Source: Ypsolopha sequella
Taxonomy: Eukaryota > Arthropoda > Insecta > Lepidoptera > Ypsolophidae
DNA length: 64,000 nt
Assembly (NCBI GenBank): GCA_934047225.1
Contig: OW203993.1
Span: 24,194,069 to 24,258,068, forward strand
Reading direction: 5' to 3'
Below the pieces are notes generated by a model. It was not told where the DNA came from and searched no databases. It saw only the letters and a list, made by a program, of their open reading frames with translations. Made by a program: the position numbers and the translations under genes. The first letter of the stretch is position 1. Every line of letters starts with the position of its first letter. Below are positions 21,190-31,372 of the stretch, in pieces.

Positions 21190-21440
21190 GCCCCAGATAA
21201 GTAACCCTAAAACGAGTCCCGTAATACATTTATAATATCGTCCGAATTGCGATTCTTCGCGCCTCCGCCTGTCTCGGGCGCGGGCCGCAAGCCGCAGGCA
21301 AGCGCCGCGCTTATAATTTGATCACATTTGTACGACGAACAATGCCTGCCTACAGCGATTGTTGAATGAGACGACAGTCGGATAGAGACATCCGTGGAGC
21401 AGACCTCGTTTATTGGTACAACAAGATTTTGCATGTTTTT
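21190..21440. other. GC-rich island of unknown role
   Basis: Distinctly richer in G, C and CpG than its surroundings (CTCGGGCGCGGGCCGCAAGC), with no repeat partner in the window. A 75-codon ATG frame on the minus strand (21434-21207) covers it, but nothing in its translation is recognisable. It might be a promoter, a small exon or an unrecognised repeat. Confidence 0.35.
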
Positions 21441-22875
21441 TTACTTTTATGATCAGAAGTCGCAAAAAAATACAAAATTAATGTTGTGAAAGAAAAATTT
21501 CAAGTTTTGTGGTAGCTATGTAAATACAACTATGTTTTTTTTATGAAAACTGCCAAGAACTTTACAAAATATTCAAGTTGCTGTTAGTTAGCTAAAGTAT
21601 GTTACAATTTTACTAGTTAAACAGTAGCTTGATTTCCGAGTCATCTTTTTACAATTTATCATATAGTAATTTTAGGAACAATTCATTTTTTCTGGTGTAT
21701 CTTCAGAATCTCTATTTGTGATCTGAGATTAGAAGACACTAACGTAAAATAAATAGGATGCAAATGATATCAGTTATTGTTTTAAAATGCACTTTGTAGT
21801 TTTTGCTACTTGTACGCCATCATTTAAATTCTCTAAAATCGTCTTATTTTAGTTATTTTGCCGTCGAGGCATGCCATGGAATTTTTTAAAGATTATGTCA
21901 CTAAAATTTGGGTAAATGTACTTATAACAAAATAAATATTACAGCTAAGACATATTTTGATATTTACGAGAGCCTGCTGAAGGTCACTCTGAAACGCCGA
22001 ATATTTCCCGTGAAAATGAGAGTGAGTCTTAGGAATTATGTTTTTTTTTTTATAAGTAAAAAGTACTGATTTATGTTGCAAACGCAAACACTGTTAGGTA
22101 CACCTAAGTCCTAAAAAGTGTGTATGTATTTGGAACGATATAATCGTCGGTAAAAATTTAATCGTATAAATGTTTGTTTCTTGACATCTCTACAGCATCC
22201 CCTGTGCCAACATTTTACGCGCTCCTTCAGTGGTTTCCCCCAGGGCGCGGTGATGGGGAGCAGGGTGCGGGGCGAGCGACAATGCGCTACTTTTTCCTGC
22301 GCTCATAATAAACATTAAAATTTGTATTCAGCCAAGTTGCGCGTACGCAGCGGACATCTTAGCCTCCAGTGATGTTCGGACGAGTGCACATTAGTGGGAG
22401 ATTATGGTAGCTGAGGCATTTGCTTTATTTCATTTTGTTAGAGGATTTAGAGATAAGTTGTTTTGTAGGGATAAAATAGTGAGCTTAGAATCTTTTAGGT
22501 ATTTATCTTTATTTAAGTATATTATATTAAATACTTTGAGGGCCTCCGTTATGAAAGGTTCGTTTCCAGTTAAGGTTAGAAAAAAAAAACAATTCATGAT
22601 ACAAAGTTTATGACGTTCTTATTATTGTTTTATTCCACTTTCTTACAAATCAAATGAATCTTTAATGGAATCATTAAAAGTAAGATGCAATTGTACACCC
22701 ACCTTTACCATACAGTTCTTATCGATAGTTCACGATGGTTTTTTTGCAAATTGCCTTGAATTCTTGATTGTTATGAGCAGCCATTGTTTGAGCAGCTTTT
22801 GTTCGTAAATAAATTAAACAAGAAGAGGTTTTAATACAATGTATTGAATATCCATTAAATTTGCTGTATTTTTTT
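21441..22875. other. Intergenic DNA with a second GC-richer patch
   Basis: AT-rich except about 22195-22400 (GCGCTCCTTCAGTGG, CAGGGCGCGGTGATGGGGAG). No splice-bounded coding frame or known family could be assigned, and a 69-codon frame at 22404-22613 is not recognisable. Confidence 0.35.
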
Positions 22876-23049
22876 TTTATACAACTTGTAATAACAGAAA
22901 GGTGTAAATGCAATGCCGCTCGGCCGACATGTATGGAAGGGCAGATTTTTTTTGGAGATTTCATGTTGGCTCCATAGTAAAAGTTGTTCTATACCATTGA
23001 ATGAATAAGCTCTTCAAATATGGTTACACCTTTCTGTAACACCTTGTAT
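22876..23049. mobile_element. MITE family I, 5'-altered copy
   Basis: Contains AATGCAATGCCGCTCGGCCG and ends ATGGTTACACCTTTCTGTAA, as in the complete copy at 26583-26837. The left inverted repeat is shortened to AACAGAAAGGTGTAA. Confidence 0.75.
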
Positions 23050-23324
23050 ATGATTGTAGAGTTCACAAAAAAAGTGTTTATATAATCGGCTTTTAGTGCG
23101 ATATGTTAATAATATGGATTAATATGAAAGAAGAGAAATTTCAGAATTCGAACAAAAATGGAAGAAATAACTATTATAACGTCCAAAAATACATCCCAGT
23201 TAAAGATAATTAATTTTATCTCAATCGATTTTGTGCAAAACAGAATTTTTTATCATTTTACTAGTCGTGAATTCAGATGTTAAGAACAGACATCATGATG
23301 TGACCAACTCAGTTGGGGGCGTGG

Positions 23325-24335
23325 TCAAATGTCATGCTGTTTCATTTCGCTATAAGGTACACGCTCCATGAAACTTGCGAGTACAATACAATCGTGCCGA
23401 TTTAGTCGCGGGCGCAAAATTGACAATTTGTTTCGGGAGAAACCACATTTTGCCAAGACTGTGGAAGTCTTTTAACATTATTTTGCGTAATTATTAATCT
23501 AGATAACATTTTCGATGTTGACCGGTATTAAATTTTTTGATTTTATAGAAAACCGTTAAACTTGCGTATATTAGGGGCTTTTTGTTAACATATGGCTCAA
23601 ATTTCACGATTTTTAGTTCGACTTCAACATAGATCTAGATAATGTTAATGGACTCAGCCTAGAATATTATAATAACACTCCATAAATACCTCAAATTGTA
23701 TGGACATCGTTTGTATAAAAGTTTGCGTGTGATGACGCTTCTTTCCCAAAAACATCGTAACTTCACGACTGTGTAAAATCTACACAATTATTTCTAAGCT
23801 ACTTTTTAAGAAGATGGCATACCCTAGCAACTTTTTTTATTACCCGTCCAGCACAATAAGTCCTACGGCAAAGACTTTATTTGCTTGTCATAGAGGCGAT
23901 TATATGTTGGCTCTTTGGCCTCTTTTTCTTGAACGCGTAATACTAGTGATCACGCAGCGAAACAACAAATCGGTGTGTTTTTAGCTAATACTGAAAAATT
24001 TTGTAGGGAAAAAAGTATTGAATTTAGGTGATATACCTTCATATTTCTATTACCTATTTTATGAAAAAAAAATCAAGTTGATCTCTTAACCGCTTTCTTG
24101 AAGCGAACGTTTGATAACCAAAAAAAGAGAGGGTGCAAAACATTTTTTTCTGACAAAAGTATAAATCTTAGTACATTGTTTATACGTAACATCCCTGGAG
24201 AAAAGATTAATAAACCAAATATATTTTTTTCAATACAAGGAGAGTCCGAATTTCTTCAAACGAATCCTAGACAGACTGGAGTTGGTCATGCTCTAGGCTC
24301 AGGTACAGGCTTAATTATTTTTGTTTATGATTGTT
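23325..24335 (+). repeat. Composite repeat H+G, copy 2
   Basis: Colinear with 18490-19385, with an extra insertion near 23700-23800. The 79-codon frame in its second part is not conserved as a frame between copies, so I do not call a gene. Confidence 0.85.
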
Positions 24336-25493
24336 AGATGAGAGTTGGATTTTTGGGCGTTATAATTATTTCTTACGTTTTCGTAACAAATCCGGCGAAT
24401 CGACTCCTTAACTTTAACTTTAAGATACATACAGACATACATATACTCACACCTGTCTCCCAGAAGGGTAGGCAGACACTATAGATTTCAATATGTTACG
24501 CCCCAGACGCACCTCTTTCGCCTTTTCCACAAACTTTAAGATATCGCACGAATAAACTTGTACTATTCCCTTTTTTGGTCGTGTCTATGATGAGAAACAA
24601 GTTATTTTCAATCGATTCCCACAATCCCCGAGCTGAGTTGTTGCGCAATGTCACCCAATAATGACCTCAATTTATTCAAAAGATAGAGTCATTTCCGACC
24701 TCACAATTTTTTAACCCGTTACTTTTGTCTAAATGACCATTGGGGGACATTAGAAATACATTTGTCGCATAACTTAGGCAATTTACATAAATATTGTTAA
24801 ACCTCCGTTTAAAATTAACGCTGGGTTAAAAATGCTAAACTGATATGATTAGGGTCTCGTCATTATCATAAATTTCTCGCTTTGAGATTACAAGGAGTAG
24901 GGTAATGGCGCTCATACTGGAGAATAGCCCTCCAACTTGAAGATGAACATCTTGATTTTTGCATCAAACCTCCTTTATTATTATTATTATCGCTAAAACA
25001 ATAGACAACAATCCAGATCGCGGCGGATTGAGTCGGAAGATCTATGCCTACAGCTCTATATTTATTAGCATTTGTAAAAAGAAAACCTTTTAGTTAGCAA
25101 AGCCGCTAAAGTGTTTGCATCTGCTCCTTAAAATAAAAATATAATTATGCAAAATAAATAAAAATTTATGACATACCATAATTATAGCCATAACTCCAGA
25201 ATAAAAAAAATTTAATGAAAAGGAATACTGCATGCGCTTCTCTAATTAAAATCAGCGAAATATACGTCAACTGCCATGGTACAGGCTGAAAACCAGCGCT
25301 GTTTGTAATCTTTTACATTTCACAGACAGCATTTGCTGAGCATGCATCCATTTGCCCGAACTGTATATAGTATGTATGTTATATTTTACTTTTTTGTTTA
25401 CCTTCTAATGTGTTTTGGCAATAAATTTGGCAAAGAAATGGTTTCTTCTTTCTTTCTTTCTTTGTTTGTCATTTATTCAACTATTTTTATTTT
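24336..25493. other. Intergenic DNA with retrotransposon scraps
   Basis: CACACCTGTCTCCCAGAAGG near 24450 resembles a common lepidopteran LINE/SINE segment. Bases 25290-25465 end in GGCAATAAATTTGGCAAAG and a TTTC tract, like a LINE tail. No gene seen. Confidence 0.4.
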
Positions 25494-25716
25494 TGTATAA
25501 TTATAACGGCGTACAAAAACTTAATTTCGAAATATATTTCGGCCCACTTTGGGGCCGGTATCAGTCGAATTATACATAGTAAACCTTAAGGTTGTATATA
25601 TTTTATGTCATTTACTATGTATAATTCGACTGATGCCGGCCCCAAAGTGGGCCGAAATATATTTCGAAATTAAGTTTTTGTACCCCGTTTTAATTATACA
25701 AAAAACAAAAATAAAA
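25494..25716. mobile_element. Foldback MITE (family J)
   Basis: Near-perfect inverted arms of about 100 bp, including CAAAAACTTAATTTCGAAAT and CCACTTTGGGGCCGG, around a short AT-rich centre. One arm also occurs alone at about 43845-43962. The hairpin would be very stable. Confidence 0.92.
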
Positions 25717-26164
25717 TAAATGCTCTATATAGCAAATTGTATATATTTATTACAAATTTATTCAACTAAAAATAGCTGAACTGATTGAGCTAAAATTTTG
25801 CACATAGATTACGTACGTTGCGTTGTAACTTGCAGATTTAGAAAGAAAAAAATCAAAAATAAGTATCTATAGGTATATAAGTAACACAATGTTGTTCTAA
25901 TAATTTCAGTTTACATGTAGCTACAACAGAATGTCGGATATCTGAATGCTTGACAAAAATAAATACAAATCTTTCTAAATGGAATGGCATCATATCCAAA
26001 TGAAAAATCTTTTCGTAATTTATTTTCTTTCTTTCAACAAATGTAAATTTCATATGGATATGATCTTGATTGAATTAATCTGACGAATAACTATCATTTT
26101 TTAACTGTTAATATAAGTTAAATAAAAAGAAAACAATATACAATTTCTATGACTGTTTATCTAA
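25717..26164. other. AT-rich intergenic DNA
   Basis: No repeat partner or gene recognised. A 66-codon minus frame is low complexity. Confidence 0.4.
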
Positions 26165-26588
26165 AAGATGAAATTTAATCGACCGCCCGAATTCATATTG
26201 GAGACTCGATTAGTGATCAGGAATTGTTTAACGACCCTTCAGGTGAAATTCGAAAAAAAACTCCCGTACTGCTATACTAGTAATTGTATTTGAACTAGTC
26301 CAGTGGGTCTACCGCGTAATTCTCATTTTCATCAACATCAACTTGAGATTGAAATTTGACGTGCGTGCGACGACGCCCGCCTAACATGCCATCTCTTTTG
26401 CAACCATTGAATTTCGCATGCATTTGCTTGAAGTTGATACAAATGAGAATTACGCGATAGAGCCCCTGTTCGTAGGGGAACAATTTTTTTGATTTCTAAA
26501 AAAGGATCATTGAACCTCATCCCTGGTCACTAACCGAGTCTGCAGTATGAATTCAGGCGGTTTATTAAATTTCACCTTGTTTATATAA
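26165..26588. mobile_element. Foldback MITE (family M), interrupted by MITE B
   Basis: Inverted ends resemble GAAATTTAATCGACCGCCCG and ATTCATATTGGAGACT. The uninterrupted relative is 55415-55692 in reverse. The interruption at 26304-26468 splits ...GAACTAGTCCAG from TTCGTA, which are joined in the relative. Confidence 0.88.
26304..26468 (-). mobile_element. 165-bp MITE (family B), copy 2, nested
   Basis: Reverse-orientation copy of 4920-5084 with the same length and few differences. Its empty site is visible in the related repeat at about 55540-55570, giving exact limits and no clear target duplication. Confidence 0.9.
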
Positions 26589-26837
26589 CGTGTAACAAAA
26601 AGGTGTAACCATATTTAAAGAGCTTATTCAGTCAATATTATAGATTCTATACTATATAACAACTTTTACTATGGAACAAACCCTGTATCTCAAAAAAAAA
26701 TCGACTGTGTCATAGAAAAATGCAATGCCGCTCGGCCGAAATGTATGGAAGGGCAGATTTTTTTTTGAGATTTCAGAGTTCGCTCCATAGTTAAAGTTGT
26801 TCAAATATGGTTACACCTTTCTGTTACACATTGTATA
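26583..26837. mobile_element. MITE family I, complete copy
   Basis: Terminal inverted repeats of about 35 bp: left GTAACAAAAAGGTGTAACCA, right TGGTTACACCTTTCTGTTAC. The core has AATGCCGCTCGGCCG. Abuts the preceding foldback. Confidence 0.88.
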
Positions 26838-27264
26838 TTATACTTTTTCATACGTCACTATTTGGCACCATTACCCTTCACAAAACCCTATACAAAAGAA
26901 ATGCACCTCCACACATTATAAAGTTTATTGTGGCTCACTAATACCTGGTTTAATAATATTTAATTCTGTACTAATGATGGGTATTATGCATATGACTTTA
27001 CGATATAGGGCTGTGATTGCGATTTATGTTTTTTAGTTAATATTGTGTTCCGGCTTGAGACTTTTTCAACTTTGGTGGTAGAATTGTGATTTAGTAATAC
27101 TAAACTTTATTTGATAATATTTTTGTTTTCGTTTTAGTCAAGTGAGTTATTCATATTACAAGGTACGAAATATTTAGTGTTACAGTTGCCGATATGCGGA
27201 AAAAAAACACGGGTGTGTCTTTTCTGTGTATTTCATGAAATACACGGAAAATTTTAATAAATTT
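26838..27264. other. AT-rich intergenic DNA
   Basis: No repeat partner or reading frame of note recognised. Confidence 0.4.
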
Positions 27265-27605
27265 CTGGTATATGCATTTTGACTATATAATCTATGGTTT
27301 TGAAATTGAAAAACATGTTTGGATAAATTTTGCTCCATAGAAATGATTGTTGAAATGAGGTCTTCCAACACACTTTTTCTCCTCGTTTGACGAATAGGAA
27401 TCATATACAGAACTCAAACATATTTTATTAGATGTGTTTTAACAATATCTTGAGATTTGATATTTAAAATTTTGCTAGCTATTTTAGTTTTCTTAATAAA
27501 AATATAAAACCAACTTTTTTCACTTTTGCCCTGAACTTGCCTGCCCCTCGTACTGCGCGATTTTTCACTTGGAGTGACAGTGACAAAAATAAAATTCGCA
27601 TAGCC
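27265..27605 (+). repeat. Interspersed repeat family F, second subfamily, copy 2
   Basis: Colinear with 18115-18465; ends CTTGGAGTGACAGTGACAAA. Non-coding. Confidence 0.8.
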
Positions 27606-27689
27606 TCTTAATAGTAGGACAGGTACTCTTAAGATGTTTTTAGTATATAATTTTATTTCTTTAATAATATTTAAATTCTACCGTTGACC

Positions 27690-27957
27690 GCCTCCGTGGC
27701 CGAGTGGTAGAGCGCTCGCCTACTAACCCAGAGGTCGTGGGTTCAATCCCCGCGGTGCACTTTAATTTGTGTTCGGTCTGCGTACTTCGGCACGTTAAGC
27801 CGGTTGTTCCATTTGTGCCCGAAGTACGGCGATTGGGCTCGCCATCTTTGGGACGTAATTATCGTCGGTGAAAAGTGGGTGTACCAAGTCTGGACTTTTC
27901 ACAGTTCACACCACTGAAACCCTATCGAGATTCATGTCGTGAACATATGTTTTTTTT
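27690..27957 (+). mobile_element. tRNA-derived SINE
   Basis: The 5' head has an A-box TGGCCGAGTGG (27697-27707) and a B-box GGTTCAATCCC (27740-27750). An unrelated body follows (GTCGGTGAAAAGTGGGTGTA) and a T-rich end. The acceptor arms do not pair as in a tRNA gene. The body recurs at 44150-44325. Confidence 0.85.
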
Positions 27958-28755
27958 AAGTTTTGGTTCAAAAATACAACAAAAATTCAACAACTCGTTA
28001 TACCCTGCATCTTAGTTCGTAAATTTTTGCTTGAAATCGCAAACCTGCAGTTTAAACATATCATACGTACATTATTCAAAAGAAGCCGTCCACTAAATTT
28101 TCAGCGGACGTAATAACGCTGCACCCGCTCATTACGTCGAGACAAAAGGCCGATGATCATCTAAATAAATTTGTTAAATTATTGTACTTTCGGAACGCAC
28201 CTCGAGGCTGCGTTCCGAAATTACACGCGCACTTGCTCTGCGCTTACCCGTTCAGATTGAATATGATACCCTAGCGGAGCGATTTGAATATTTTTTTGTT
28301 CTAATTGATAGGTTAGTTTGTATTTAATAAATATGATTAAAATATTATGCTGTTTTTAGGTTTTCCGAAAACGACTTAATTTAAAAAATAATAAAGTGTC
28401 GTTATGCATAAGTCATTTAATTTTTTACGTCTTACACGTATGTTTTAACCTGAAGTATAAGAGCTGGTGAAAATATAGTAATTTTTAGTTTTTAACTTTA
28501 GTCTATTGACTATTGAAAAAGGCATATTATAAAATAAATGAATATTTGGATGATGGTGAAGCATGGTGTTACAGTGATAATGATAGTAAGTTATAATTTA
28601 ATTAAATTGTATAATTTCCTAACTTATGATTCCTCTAAGGTGTAAACATTAATTGATTACAGACTGTAAAAGGAAAAAGACTATATGAGACAGGTAGATA
28701 AAGATATATATGTTTTTCTTTTTTTCATTAACCTGAATTCCTGCTGTCTTGTATT
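27958..28755. other. AT-rich intergenic DNA
   Basis: No gene. A short inverted pair around CGGAACGCACCTCGAGGCTG (CGTTCCGAA on the right) lies near 28190-28222. Confidence 0.4.
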
Positions 28756-29255
28756 TTATTATCCCTTGGTTAAAGTAGATATAAGTCATATATTGTATAG
28801 TATAAGTTTTATGTTGAAAAAAAAAGACATGATCTTGCTAAGTTTCTTGCCCTTCTTCTTAGCAAGACTAATCAAATGGGCGGAGGTAGGCATGTATTTA
28901 TATATGTAACCTATTAGTATGTAGTATATAGGATGGGATTTGGTCGGCCGCCTGGATTCGTGCTGGGGGCTCGGTTGGTGATCATTGAACCTTGTTCCTG
29001 GTCCCTGGCCAGGTCTCCGGTATGGGTTCGGGCGGCTGATTGGATTTTACCTTGTATAATATATATTTTAACTATCATTTTAATCTAAAATATATTGCTA
29101 CATAAATTAAATAAACCTTTAATTTAGTTCATGTACATTTATTATTTTATTACATATATTTTCTTTATTAGATTAAATTTGACGTGTAAAAAGTGTATAT
29201 ATCTGTACCTGCTTTGCAAAATAAACTATTTGAATTTGAATTTGAATTTGTCCAG
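28756..29255 (+). mobile_element. LINE 3' end with (TTTGAA)n tail and nested foldback
   Basis: TTGCTAAGTTTCTTGCCCTT, then after the nested foldback TTTGACGTGTAAAAAGTGTA, AATAAACTATT and three TTTGAA units. A reversed part is at 39170-39290. Only the 3' region remains, so the clade is uncertain. Confidence 0.65.
28937..29053. mobile_element. Short family M foldback inside the LINE tail
   Basis: Inverted arms GGATTTGGTCGGCCGCCTGG and CGGGCGGCTGATTGGATTTT, with TGGTGATCATTGAACC at the centre. A shorter relative of 55415-55692. Confidence 0.75.
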
Positions 29256-29287
29256 TTTTTCTCACAATTGCCATAGTTTAAATTATG

Positions 29288-29712
29288 ATAAGGTGTGTTA
29301 ATTCAAAAACCATTTCGAGATTTAGGTTTAATCAGCCATATTTTCGAAGTTTTGGTCTAAAAAACCTCATGATGATGAATATTTTTACGAAAAAGCTACA
29401 ACTTCCATTTGCCCTCGTGTGACGTCACTTGAGTAATGGCTGTTTAGAAATGTGTCCTCTATCAAGATAAAATTATAATAATTGCTTCAGACTAATTTGA
29501 CAGCTAGATGACAGATGAGTAGACAGACAGAGACAGACCAGCTTTTTATAAGCAAACACACATCACAACACTATAATGTCTAATATTCTCAAGTGACAAG
29601 GTCATCGGACAATTCTTTAAAAAATCATAAAAAAATATGGTTAATTTTTATACCAAAATAATGAAAACCATGTCCTAAAATGGCGTATATTCACCGAAAA
29701 AAAAAAAACTTT
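29288..29712 (+). repeat. Interspersed repeat family D, copy 4
   Basis: AAGGTGTGTTAATTCAAAAA through AAAATGGCGTATATTCACCG. Colinear with 54700-55152. Confidence 0.82.
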
Positions 29713-29764
29713 TAAAAATTAAGCTATGGAAATTGTTATCTTTGGTTACCTGAAAGAGATAACC

Positions 29765-29955
29765 TAAGATTGTCTTAAGAGCGGTTTTGCAGGCGGATTG
29801 TGAAAAACCCACCTTTATTTAATCAATCGAAACAGAACACTAAAATTCAAAATTCATTCAATAGCTATTCAAAAAAACTTTATTAACTATGTATTATGTA
29901 TGCTGACATCGCAAAGTTTCCATTGGTTTCTGTAAATTAGAATTCCAAAATTTTT
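29765..29955 (-). repeat. Interspersed repeat family A, copy 3
   Basis: Reverse-strand relative: CTTAAGAGCGGTTTTG at the left and CATCGCAAAGTTTCCATTGG at the right. Confidence 0.75.
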
Positions 29956-30882
29956 GAATTTACACATTCTTTTACCTTTATTGCAAAAATGTTTATTTTA
30001 AGTAAGGCTACCGGAGCATCATCGACCCAATAATTATTTGATTCAACAGTTATTAAAATATAAACATCGAAAGCAAATTTAATTAGTATTAAAGAAAACA
30101 AAGGTGAAGAAAAAAATTAAAAAAGTTCACCTTTGTTTACGAAACCGGCATAACTTAATGTAAATATAAATATTTGTGAAATAAAAGTATACAAGAATTA
30201 TGACTTGTCTAAGTTACTTTATCTATAGTGGTCTCCAGCTCTCATACTATATGAACACGTGTCGAAACCTTATAGAATAATGAAACAACAAACAGGGTTT
30301 TTCAGTGGGTGCGTGTATTGATAAAATTGATATCGCGAGTTAGAATGCATGTAACACCATCTAGTGTGGAATTATCAGAACTAAACTCTTGACACTATAG
30401 CCAGAGAATATAAAGTATTACTACTATAGCTGTCCGATTGTCGTCCGTCCGTCTGCAAAAACTGTTTGACCGATTCTGTTAAATTTTGGCGTAGATCTGT
30501 TGTGAAGAACTACAAGTTTTTTTTTATATAAACGTACAACGGGTGTACAAAACGTCTTTCGCAAGTAGATTACAACTTTTATAAAATAACAATCACGTAA
30601 CACACAAAACTAAAACGCATTGGCAGTTACCCCCATGCCCTGCCAGCCCTCCAAAATAGTCAGGAATTCCATACTTTTCGATTCGATTCGATTCGAGTGC
30701 ACTTTTATACGGCATATATGTGTAGATACGAGTAGGTTAAGGCGCCTAAAAACTAACTTTTTTTACTTTGTGATAATCTTGTTGCCCCCGCCCTTCCACC
30801 CTTAGTACAACTATTTTGTACATTGTACCACAAAATAACCACTTACAGAATGTTTACTCCGAATAACTAGCGAAAACAGGCG
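29956..30882. other. Left flank of the MULE, no gene seen
   Basis: AT-rich DNA with AAATATTTGTGAAATAAAAG (30169-30188), shared with the right arm near 51210-51230. Four TTCGA units lie at 30677-30696. The MULE target duplication begins at 30883. Confidence 0.45.
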
Positions 30883-30891
30883 CACGCACAC

Positions 30892-30947
30892 GCGTTTATG
30901 GAAACCCTTCCAGTATTCAGAACCCCAGTACTTCTGAGCTGCGGGAG
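30892..30947 (+). repeat. Left terminal inverted repeat of the MULE
   Basis: Begins GCGTTTATGGAAACCCTTCC and ends GCTGCGGGAG. The outer 16 bases match the right end with one difference. Confidence 0.96.
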
Positions 30948-31372
30948 GGTTTACTAGCATTAATTCACAGAAAGTTGGTTTAAACCATTCCACTACTCAG
31001 AGTTGCGAACGATCTGGATTCGGGTATTGTTTCCGGTGTAGTATTCAAGACTTCATAATGAAAACGCTTCCTCTACTCAGATCCCTATATAGCATAGAGG
31101 TAATTAGGTGCGATCTGACTCGCGGGAGGGATTTCTGTGCTATGCTCCCCGATCTCAGATCGCAAGCGGCACGTGCCAGGAGAGAGAGAGCGATATCATG
31201 CGCATCACGCTGTTGTTTGTTTTGATTTAAATTAGTTCCGTTGGCGATTTGTCACGAATACAAATTTTGATATTAGCTTAATTAATGTGTTGAATAGAAG
31301 AAATTATTGTAAATTTAGATGCTGTTTCGAGTGCATTGTGTTTGTGACTTCGATTACTAAAGGAAATTAGTA

